Positions 1 to 6,259 of a stretch of DNA of 36,701 nucleotides are shown piece by piece. The stretch is from an uncultured Muriicola sp. Its GTDB lineage: Bacteria > Bacteroidota > Bacteroidia > Flavobacteriales > Flavobacteriaceae. The stretch is from contig NZ_CAMYKH010000013.1 in NCBI RefSeq assembly GCF_947258935.1, positions 1-36,701 of the forward strand, given 5' to 3'. Under the pieces are notes generated by a model. That model searched no databases. It saw only the letters and a program-made list of their open reading frames with translations, and had not been told where the DNA came from. Made by a program: the position numbers and the translations under genes. Numbering within the stretch: the stretch's first letter is position 1; every line of letters starts with the position of its first letter.

Positions 1-16
1 TGAAAGTAATAAATTG

Positions 17-77
17 CAGGATTAATTGCGTCCCGTCCCGTTATCGGGATTATCGGGACTTGTTGTTCCTTTGGTTC
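17..77. repeat. Copy A of a 61-65 bp repeat with nested palindrome
   Basis: This copy matches positions 143-207 almost base for base, with one substitution plus a 4-base shortening of the central palindrome. The core is TCCCGTTATCGGGA (36-49), flanked by outer arms GTCCCG and CGGGAC, so the unit can fold as nested hairpins. It ends with the shared segment TTGTTGTTCCTTTGGTTC. No reading frame through it looks like a protein I recognise. What the unit does is unknown. Confidence 0.8.
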
Positions 78-142
78 TACAGATGAAAATGATTTTCATG
101 CCTTAAATTCTTTGGGTGAAGTAAAGCCATCTATTTTAAAAC

Positions 143-207
143 CAGGATTAACTGCGTCCCGTCCCGATAGCTATCGGGATTATCGGGACTTGTTGTTCCT
201 TTGGTTC
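143..207. repeat. Copy B of the same repeat, full 18-bp palindrome
   Basis: Second copy, starting 126 bp after copy A. It contains the perfect palindrome TCCCGATAGCTATCGGGA at 162-179, inside outer arms GTCCCG and CGGGAC. The same 18-bp palindrome recurs at 468-485 inside the tRNA-Phe pseudogene, which suggests that the palindrome is a unit that spreads on its own. Two copies at this spacing are not a CRISPR array. Confidence 0.8.
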
Positions 208-264
208 CTCATTTGAAAATAGCAAAATCGCCTGCCTGCTGCAGCCATTTTTTGTTTTCATATC

Positions 265-289
265 CCATTGGGAAGCAAGCTTCCCGTGG
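265..289. repeat. Hairpin with GGGAAGC/GCTTCCC stem
   Basis: GGGAAGC (270-276), an AA loop and GCTTCCC (279-285) form a perfect 7-bp stem that extends outward through a wobble pair and a one-base bulge to about 265-289. No T-run follows on either strand, so it is not an obvious terminator. It lies between the repeat pair and the tRNA terminator and is probably another dispersed palindromic element. Confidence 0.55.
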
Positions 290-293
290 TCTT

Positions 294-328
294 CGAAAAC
301 AAAAAACCCACTCCGATAGGAGTGGGTT
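294..328 (-). terminator. Rho-independent terminator of tRNA-Phe
   Basis: The stem AACCCACTCC (305-314) pairs with GGAGTGGGTT (319-328) around a GATA loop. On the minus strand it is followed by a T-rich tract (complement of 294-306). It lies about 14 bases downstream of the 3' end of tRNA-Phe on the same strand, so it most likely ends that transcript. Confidence 0.8.
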
Positions 329-341
329 TTGCTGCTTTAAG

Positions 342-414
<73 letters not shown>

Positions 415-445
415 AGTATTTCAATTTTTCTTTGATCGTAATTCC

Positions 446-453
446 CAAAACTA
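446..453 (-). promoter_or_regulatory. -7 box TAGTTTTG ahead of tRNA-Phe
   Basis: On the minus strand the sequence is TAGTTTTG, a full match to the Bacteroidetes TAnnTTTG element. It sits about 32 bases before the mature tRNA 5' end, leaving a short leader for RNase P to remove. I see no clear -33 TTG partner. The broken tRNA copy ends only a few bases upstream, so the -33 position falls inside that pseudogene. Confidence 0.5.
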
Positions 454-467
454 TTGAGGGACACACG

Positions 468-485
468 TCCCGATAGCTATCGGGA
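468..485. repeat. 18-bp palindrome TCCCGATAGCTATCGGGA in anticodon loop
   Basis: A perfect palindrome identical to 162-179 in repeat copy B. Compared with the intact tRNA-Phe, it replaces about five bases in and beside the anticodon loop. The intact gene serves as the empty-site control. Confidence 0.85.
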
Positions 486-503
486 TCAGTCCGTTGCTCT
501 ACC

Positions 504-522
504 TCCCGATAACTATACGGGA
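504..522. repeat. Variant palindrome in D loop of tRNA pseudogene
   Basis: TCCCGATAACTATACGGGA is the same element with one substitution and one extra base. It sits where the intact tRNA has AACT (plus strand). The central AACT may be those original bases or a variant of the usual AGCT centre; the sequence alone does not decide. Confidence 0.75.
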
Positions 523-550
523 GAGCTAAGGTACCATTTACAAGTCTGCA

Positions 551-577
551 CCCGCCGTAGCCTAGTGCGAAGGCGGG
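551..577. repeat. GC-rich imperfect hairpin CCCGCC...GGCGGG
   Basis: CCCGCC (551-556) pairs with GGCGGG (572-577), with a weaker inner match between GTAGC and GCGAA. It is much richer in G and C than its surroundings and has no T-run. It is probably another short dispersed palindrome. Together with the other elements it fills most of the gene-free stretch before coaX. Confidence 0.5.
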
Positions 578-662
578 GGCAAATATAAATTCAAATTTAG
601 GAACTACCAATAAAAAAGGAAAAAAAGGACGTTCTTTTTTATCAATTTTTAATCTTTGTAAC

Positions 663-1391
663 ATGAACCTAGTCATTGATGCCGGGAACACTTCCATTAA
701 GATGGCCGTGTTCAGAAAAAAAGAACTTTTGTTCTTGACAAATTCTGATAGCGCTGGCTTTCCAAAAGCAGTGAAGGATGTATTTTCCAAGTTCCCGGAA
801 ATTGCACATGCACTAGTGGCATCTGTAGGATCGCTTACCAAAAAGGAGCTAAATGTTCTGGCTATATTTTGCAAAGTGCAATTGCTTACCTCCATAGCTT
901 CTGTACCTTTTAAAAATTTGTATTCCAGTCCCCAAACATTAGGTGTGGACCGGATTGCCCTGGCTACTGCAGCATTTTATAATCATCCTCATACCAATAC
1001 TCTGGTTATAGACGCCGGCACATGTATTACCTATGATATAATCAATGATCATGGTGAATACCTCGGAGGTGCCATCTCACCTGGTGTATTGATGCGTTAC
1101 AGAGCGCTTCATCAACACACAGCCAAGTTGCCTTTATTAGATCCCAGTCCTTTTGTAGAACTAATTGGAAATACTACAGTGAAGAGCATGCACAGCGGGG
1201 TAATCAATGGAATATGCCAGGAGATAGATGGTGTTATTTCCCAGTACCATAGAAGATATGAACATTTAACAGTTATTTTAACAGGGGGAGACGGTCAATT
1301 TTTGTCCAATCGGTTAAAAAATACCATATTTGCCAATTCAAATTTTCTCCTGGAGGGCTTGAATTATTTGCTCGAATACAACAAACGCTAG
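663..1391 (+). CDS. coaX: Type III pantothenate kinase
   Basis: Phosphorylates pantothenate in the first step of coenzyme A synthesis, in the cytoplasm. The 242-residue protein has the ASKHA-fold marks of the type III family: the N-terminal phosphate loop DAGNTSIK (6-13), TLGVDR with the likely catalytic Asp (92-97), a second phosphate motif DAGTC (117-121), GGAISPG (135-141) and GGDG near the C-terminus. Length is normal for CoaX. The start at 663 places the DAGNT motif right at the N-terminus, as usual. Its TAG stop touches the ATG of the next gene, so it probably heads the envelope operon that follows. A TTTAATCTTTG stretch lies just before the ATG but is too close for me to call it a promoter. 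Confidence 0.95.
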   Translation: MNLVIDAGNTSIKMAVFRKKELLFLTNSDSAGFPKAVKDVFSKFPEIAHALVASVGSLTKKELNVLAIFCKVQLLTSIASVPFKNLYSSPQTLGVDRIALATAAFYNHPHTNTLVIDAGTCITYDIINDHGEYLGGAISPGVLMRYRALHQHTAKLPLLDPSPFVELIGNTTVKSMHSGVINGICQEIDGVISQYHRRYEHLTVILTGGDGQFLSNRLKNTIFANSNFLLEGLNYLLEYNKR

Positions 1392-2657
1392 ATGATCAGA
1401 AAAATAGGATTTGTTATAATATTCCTTACCGCGTGCAGTTTATACGCCCAAAATGGAACAGTGTCTCCGTATTCATATTTTGGGATAGGAGATCTCCGAT
1501 CAGGGAGCACCATCGAAAACCAAATGATGGGAGGCCTTAGTCTCTACACAGATAGTATACATCTAACCTTAAAAAACCCGGCGGGCTATGGAAAGTTACG
1601 CCTCACTACCTACACAGCAGGGATTAGTCATAAGGAGATCTCATTAAATAGTTTTACCGATCAGGAAAAGTCGTCCGTGACCAATCTCGAATACCTGGCA
1701 ATAGGGTTTCCTATAGGTCCAAAAATGGCGGCAGGATTTGGGTTAAGACCATTTTCCTCCGTAGGGTACGATGTATTGCAAAACACCGTAGATCCCAGTG
1801 GAAATGATGTTACAAATCTATATAGCGGTTCCGGTGGAATCAATCAGGTTTTTCTTTCTCTTGGCTTTGAAGTGGCTAAGAATCTGAACCTGGGAGCAAG
1901 CATGAATTTCAATTTTGGGACCTTGGAAAGTGAAAAAATACAAAGAATAGACGGTCTTCAGTTTGGAACCAGAGAGACCCAAGCCTCGAAAATAAATGGA
2001 TTCGATTTTGTTTATGGACTTACGTATAGCCCTACCATAAATAATAAATATACCCTTTACACTTCGGCCGTAGTGAATACACAGGTAAACATGCTCTCAG
2101 AAAACAGTCAAACCTTTGGTTCTTTCTCACAAGCTACTGGAAATACCATAGAGCAAATAGAAGTAAACTTACAGGCACAAGGATTGAAAAACACGGAGTT
2201 GAAGATCCCAACCATTGCCACCATTGGCCTGGGATTTGGCGAAGAGAAAAAATGGTTTGTAGGGGCAGAATACAGTTTTCAGCAACTCAGTACTTTTGAG
2301 AACCGTTTCTTGCAAATTCAAAACCAGGAATACAGGGATGCAAGTTCTTATGCCATTGGGGCCCATTACATTCCCGACTATACTTCTTTTGAAAGTTATT
2401 TTAAAAAAGTAACTTATAGGGCCGGACTTCGGTATGATATGTCTGGAATAGTAGTAAATGACAAAGAGATTGAAAATCTTGGCATAACTTTTGGTTTAGG
2501 ATTACCGTTGGGTGGAAGTTTCTCCAACCTCAATCTTGGTTTTGAGTGGGGGAAAAGAGGAACAACTGCAGCATCTCTGATAGAGGAAAAATACTTTAGA
2601 GTCAACATAGGACTATCATTCAACGACAGATGGTTCCAAAAAAGAAAAATAAATTGA
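1392..2657 (+). CDS. Outer membrane beta-barrel protein
   Basis: 421 residues with a Sec signal peptide (about 1-19, cleavage after SLYAQ). The mature start, NGTVSPYSYFGIGDLRSG, is of the SPYSxFGIGD type seen in a family of Bacteroidetes outer membrane proteins. The rest alternates polar and hydrophobic residues with many Gly and aromatic residues and ends in a strand-like segment, as expected for an outer-membrane barrel. The precise cargo or role is not known to me. It starts immediately after the coaX stop with no gap, so it is translated from the same message, and it is followed by other envelope genes. It may be a transport or structural barrel; I would not go further. Confidence 0.75.
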   Translation: MIRKIGFVIIFLTACSLYAQNGTVSPYSYFGIGDLRSGSTIENQMMGGLSLYTDSIHLTLKNPAGYGKLRLTTYTAGISHKEISLNSFTDQEKSSVTNLEYLAIGFPIGPKMAAGFGLRPFSSVGYDVLQNTVDPSGNDVTNLYSGSGGINQVFLSLGFEVAKNLNLGASMNFNFGTLESEKIQRIDGLQFGTRETQASKINGFDFVYGLTYSPTINNKYTLYTSAVVNTQVNMLSENSQTFGSFSQATGNTIEQIEVNLQAQGLKNTELKIPTIATIGLGFGEEKKWFVGAEYSFQQLSTFENRFLQIQNQEYRDASSYAIGAHYIPDYTSFESYFKKVTYRAGLRYDMSGIVVNDKEIENLGITFGLGLPLGGSFSNLNLGFEWGKRGTTAASLIEEKYFRVNIGLSFNDRWFQKRKIN

Positions 2658-2696
2658 TAAAAAATTAGTACATTAACCGCTTTAAAACGTAACACA

Positions 2697-4067
2697 ATGA
2701 AAAAGGAACTTTACTTGATGATGATTGCCTTAGTGGGCTTCACAGGCATAAGTTTAGGACAGGGACAAAATCCTGAATGTATGACTAACCTTTCCATTTA
2801 CGCAGAGCATGCAAAAGTGAAAAACTATGATGCCGCCTATGGCCCATGGAAAATGGTGTACACCAATTGTCCGGATATCAATAAGGCAAACTTTTCCTAT
2901 GGGGAAAGGATACTCGCTGATAAGATCGATAAAAGTACTGGAGCCGAAAAAGATGCTTTTATAAAAGAACTTATGAAGTTGTATGATGACAGTCATAAGT
3001 ACTATCCTGCAAGTTTTTCAGTAGGGCAGGTAGCTATTGATAAGGTCTTGTTGATGTACGATAATAAAATGGCATCTGATGAGCAGATCTTCGCTATGTT
3101 AGACAAGGCATTTAAGGAAGACAAATCAAATTTTAAAAACCCGAAAGCATTGTACCTTTACTTTTCAAGTCTGGTAGACCTGTATGGCGCCAATAAAAAG
3201 GAATTACAGGATGTTTTCGACACCTATGATGATGTAACTGAGAAGATTGAGGAAGAGAACAGCCAATTGACAGACGTGATTACTAAATTACTTCCTAAAG
3301 AAGACGCAGGTACCCTTACCTCCAAAGAGAAAAGAAGCTTAAGAGTAGCAACTACCAATTCAGAATCATATGGTAAAATTGCCGGAAGTGTGGATTCCAA
3401 ATTGGGAGCACTGGCAGATTGTGAAAACTTAATTCCACTTTATGAAAGGAGTTTTGAAGCTAAGAAAGGGGATATCACCTGGGTGAAAAGAGCTGTGGGA
3501 AGGATGTTTAGCAAGGACTGTATTGACGACCCTATGTTTAAGAAACTCTTTGAAGCTCAGTTGGCCCTGGATCCATCTGCAGACGCCTATGTGTACGGAG
3601 GTACTTTAAAACAAAAAGCAGGAGATAACAGTGGGGCTATTGCCGACTTTAACAAGGCGTTGGCCCTGGAAACAAATTCTAGAAAGAAATCGAATATCGC
3701 TTATAAGATCGCAACAAGTTATAGAAGAGGCAGTAAGTCTACCTCCAGAAGTTATGCGCTGAAAGCCATTGACGCGAATTCTTCAAATGGAAACGCATAT
3801 TTATTGATCGCGAACCTTTATGCAAGTAGTGCCAATGATTGTGGGGATACTCCTTTTGAAAAACGCGCAATGTATTGGAAAGCCGCTGATATGGCACGTA
3901 AGGCAGGAAGAGTAGATCCTTCCTTAAGTGGTCGTGCTAGCCAGTCTGCTGCTAGTTACGAAGCCAAAGCGCCTTCTAAAACAGATATATTTAACTCTGG
4001 CATGGCTGGGAAAACGCTTAGCTTTAAATGTTGGGTTGGTGGCAGTATTACTGTACCCAGTTTATAA
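2697..4067 (+). CDS. Secreted tetratricopeptide-repeat protein
   Basis: 456 residues with an N-terminal signal peptide (MKKELYLMMIALVGFTGISLG, cleavage near 21-22). The body is almost wholly helical. A recognisable TPR-like unit lies near 294-330 (YGGTLKQKAGDNSGAIADFNKAL), and another repeat pair follows at about 350-390. The C-terminus carries a compact segment, MAGKTLSFKCWVGGSI, with a Cys-Trp that looks conserved-type rather than random. Likely a periplasmic scaffold or adaptor. It lies between a barrel protein and LptC, 39 bases after the former, which suggests an envelope-assembly job. No enzymatic motif is visible. Confidence 0.7.
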   Translation: MKKELYLMMIALVGFTGISLGQGQNPECMTNLSIYAEHAKVKNYDAAYGPWKMVYTNCPDINKANFSYGERILADKIDKSTGAEKDAFIKELMKLYDDSHKYYPASFSVGQVAIDKVLLMYDNKMASDEQIFAMLDKAFKEDKSNFKNPKALYLYFSSLVDLYGANKKELQDVFDTYDDVTEKIEEENSQLTDVITKLLPKEDAGTLTSKEKRSLRVATTNSESYGKIAGSVDSKLGALADCENLIPLYERSFEAKKGDITWVKRAVGRMFSKDCIDDPMFKKLFEAQLALDPSADAYVYGGTLKQKAGDNSGAIADFNKALALETNSRKKSNIAYKIATSYRRGSKSTSRSYALKAIDANSSNGNAYLLIANLYASSANDCGDTPFEKRAMYWKAADMARKAGRVDPSLSGRASQSAASYEAKAPSKTDIFNSGMAGKTLSFKCWVGGSITVPSL

Positions 4068-4069
4068 GA

Positions 4070-4675
4070 ATGAAACCCTTGGGTAAAAAAATTCCATTTT
4101 CGATTGCCATGGTTATTACCGTGGCAATCTTTTTTTATAGCTGTCAGGATACCTATCAACGTGTAGGAGACGAGAAACAAATTGAGGTCTATCCGCAAGG
4201 GGTTGTACAAAATTTTGAGCTCACCTATACGGAGACCACACTAGAACTAGAGAGCGAAGATGAAGGTATTTCCAGGGTTATAGCTATTCTAAAGAGTCCC
4301 ATTAGTGAAGACTATGATAATATGCTGTTTAAGTACAGAACATTCCCCAAAGGCTTAGAAGTGGTATATTTTGACAAGGATAATAAGAAGAGCACTATAC
4401 AGGCAGATTATGGGATCATTTATTCCCAAACCAATATGATAGACCTTCGTGGAAATGTGGTGATCGAAACCCATGATGGGAAAAAGTTAGAGACAACTCA
4501 ACTATATTGGGACAGAAAGGAAGAATGGATCTTTACTCAGGAAAAATTTACTTTTACCAATCCGGAAGACGGCACCGTTATGGATGGGGAGGGAATGGAT
4601 TTTAACCGCGATTTTAGTTTTTTTAACGCTCATAGAACATATGGGTTAATGACCATCAACGAAGACGAATCATGA
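4070..4675 (+). CDS. lptC: LPS export protein LptC
   Basis: LptC is the bitopic or lipid-anchored periplasmic link that passes lipopolysaccharide from the LptBFG transporter to the LptA bridge. The protein has a short N-terminal hydrophobic segment ending in a lipobox-like FYSC (Cys25), followed by beta-rich sequence typical of the OstA-like fold, with GIIYSQTNMIDLRGNVVIET as a representative stretch. I place the start at 4070, two bases after the preceding stop; an in-frame ATG at 4028 lies inside the upstream gene and would add 14 residues before the signal. Its stop overlaps the next gene by four bases (ATGA). About 201 residues, near the usual LptC length. Confidence 0.85.
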   Translation: MKPLGKKIPFSIAMVITVAIFFYSCQDTYQRVGDEKQIEVYPQGVVQNFELTYTETTLELESEDEGISRVIAILKSPISEDYDNMLFKYRTFPKGLEVVYFDKDNKKSTIQADYGIIYSQTNMIDLRGNVVIETHDGKKLETTQLYWDRKEEWIFTQEKFTFTNPEDGTVMDGEGMDFNRDFSFFNAHRTYGLMTINEDES

Positions 4676-4875
4676 TCAAGTTATTACGATTTACAGAATA
4701 CTTATATCTTATAGTTGCTTTAGTTTCCATCTATAAGATTGGAGATCTTTGGGAAACAGACAGGGAGGGGACCTATATCTTTATATTTTTTGCAATAGTT
4801 TCCATAGGGATGTTCATTTTTCGCCGAACTTACCGCAGGCGTTTTGAGAAAAGGAAGAAAGAAAACCAATCGTAA
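4672..4875 (+). CDS. Small two-helix membrane protein
   Basis: 67 residues with two hydrophobic segments (about 10-23 and 34-50) and a strongly basic C-terminal tail (RRTYRRRFEKRKKE). The two helices and the positive tail suggest an inner-membrane hairpin with the tail in the cytoplasm. It overlaps lptC by four bases (ATGA) and ends two bases before the CNNM gene, so it is very likely translated by coupling. I do not recognise a function. Tight linkage between lptC and a CNNM protein makes an accessory membrane role plausible, but this is inference. Confidence 0.75.
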   Translation: MIKLLRFTEYLYLIVALVSIYKIGDLWETDREGTYIFIFFAIVSIGMFIFRRTYRRRFEKRKKENQS

Positions 4876-4877
4876 TT

Positions 4878-6167
4878 GTGGATACAGCTATCTTAGTTAT
4901 TGTTTTATCTCTCATTCTTTCGGCATTCTTTTCGGGAATGGAGATCGCGTTTGTATCTGCTAATAAGATCCATATTGAGATTGAGAAGAAACAAGCCGGC
5001 TTTTTGGCGAAAGTGCTAGGTAGACTTACCCATAAACCTTCAAAGTTTATTGCCACCATGCTTATTGGGAATAATATAGCACTGGTGATCTATGGTTTCT
5101 ATATGGGAGACCTGCTAATGAATTGGTTTCAAAGTATGCTGCCTTCGCAATATGGCTTTGTGCAAATTTGGCTCACAGACTTTAGCCTTCTTACCCAAAC
5201 TATTATCTCAACGATCATTATTCTTATTACGGCTGAGTTTCTGCCAAAGGTCTTTTTTCAGATCTACGCCAATACTTTACTGAAAATATTGGCTATACCG
5301 GCTTATTTGTTTTACGCCCTATTCTCATTTGTTTCAGATTTCATAATAAAATTGACTGATATTATTCTTCGCACATTATTCAAAACGGATGGGGATGAGG
5401 TACAATTGGCCTTTAGTAAGATGGAATTGGGAGATTATATTACAGAACAGATGGAAGCCCTGGAAGGGGAAGACGATGTGGATTCTGAGATCCAGATCTT
5501 TCAGAATGCACTCGAATTTTCGGGAGTGAAAGCAAGAGAAGTGATGGTGCCCCGTACTGAGATAACGGCTGTTGAACTGCACGAAACACCTAAGAGCCTG
5601 GCAAAACTTTTTACGGAAACAGGTTTTTCCAAGATCCTTGTTTATAAGGATACTATTGACGATATAATAGGCTATGCACATTCCTACGAACTCTTTAAGA
5701 AACCTAAGACCATCAAAAGTATTTTGTTACCAGTAGAATTTGTTCCAGAGACCATGCTTATCCATGAGATCCTTAAAAATCTGACTAAAAAACGGAAGAG
5801 TATGGCGGTGGTTCTGGATGAATACGGGGGTACTTCCGGAGTTTTGACGGTTGAAGATATAGTAGAAGAACTTTTTGGTGAGATTGAAGATGAACATGAT
5901 TCCACCGACCTAATTGAAGAACAACTCAATGATTCTACCTTTAAATTCTCTGCACGCCTGGAGGTAGATTATATTAATGAGACCTATAAACTGGAATTAC
6001 CAGATACCGAAGAATTTGAAACTTTGGGAGGGCTACTGGTGCACGAAACCGGAGAAATTCCCGAAAAAGGAACGGAAATTAGGATCGGTGATTACCTCTT
6101 TACCGTCTTAGAAGTTTCGAATACGAAAATAGATTTAGTGACCCTGGAAGTACCCGAAAATAACTAA
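4878..6167 (+). CDS. CNNM/CBS transporter-associated protein (CorC/HlyC family)
   Basis: 429 residues. The order is an N-terminal DUF21 (CNNM) membrane domain (about 1-190, several hydrophobic segments), a paired CBS domain (about 210-335, including REVMVPRTEI and GGTSGVLTVEDIVEELFGEI) and a CorC/HlyC domain at the C-terminus (about 345-425). Members are linked to divalent-cation handling; older annotations call them hemolysins. The start is GTG at 4878, two bases after the upstream stop and followed directly by the first membrane helix. Gliding-motility GldE has the same architecture, but it normally neighbours gldD, which is not here, so I do not use that name. Confidence 0.85.
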   Translation: MDTAILVIVLSLILSAFFSGMEIAFVSANKIHIEIEKKQAGFLAKVLGRLTHKPSKFIATMLIGNNIALVIYGFYMGDLLMNWFQSMLPSQYGFVQIWLTDFSLLTQTIISTIIILITAEFLPKVFFQIYANTLLKILAIPAYLFYALFSFVSDFIIKLTDIILRTLFKTDGDEVQLAFSKMELGDYITEQMEALEGEDDVDSEIQIFQNALEFSGVKAREVMVPRTEITAVELHETPKSLAKLFTETGFSKILVYKDTIDDIIGYAHSYELFKKPKTIKSILLPVEFVPETMLIHEILKNLTKKRKSMAVVLDEYGGTSGVLTVEDIVEELFGEIEDEHDSTDLIEEQLNDSTFKFSARLEVDYINETYKLELPDTEEFETLGGLLVHETGEIPEKGTEIRIGDYLFTVLEVSNTKIDLVTLEVPENN

Positions 6168-6259
6168 GCAGAGATCTACTTACAGATAGCAGGCTTTTCG
6201 TTTTTATTATTTAAGGGAAAATGGTAATTTCGCCCACTGATTTTAAACAATCTAGATAA

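Larger units (their letters stand above)
457..535 (-). pseudogene. Truncated tRNA-Phe copy with two inserted palindromes
   Basis: On the minus strand it begins GGTACCTTAGCTC, identical to the intact tRNA-Phe at 342-414. It then carries TCCCGTATAGTTATCGGGA in place of AGTT in the D loop, resumes GGTAGAGCAACGGACTGA, carries TCCCGATAGCTATCGGGA inside the anticodon loop, and resumes CGTGTGTCCCT before diverging. The T arm, the 3' acceptor strand and half of the anticodon stem are missing or split. It cannot fold as a working tRNA. It reads as a partial tandem duplication later hit by palindromic elements. Confidence 0.85.

Noticed and set aside
17..207. Possible CRISPR-like repeat pair
   Set aside because: There are only two copies, 61-65 bases long and containing nested palindromes, with one 65-base interval and no cas gene in the window.
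4028..4069. Earlier in-frame start for lptC
   Set aside because: It lies within the TPR gene and would put 14 residues before the membrane segment. The ATG at 4070 directly follows the upstream stop.
4878..6167. Naming the CNNM protein gldE
   Set aside because: The architecture fits, but gldD and other gliding genes are not adjacent, so the name is not supported.
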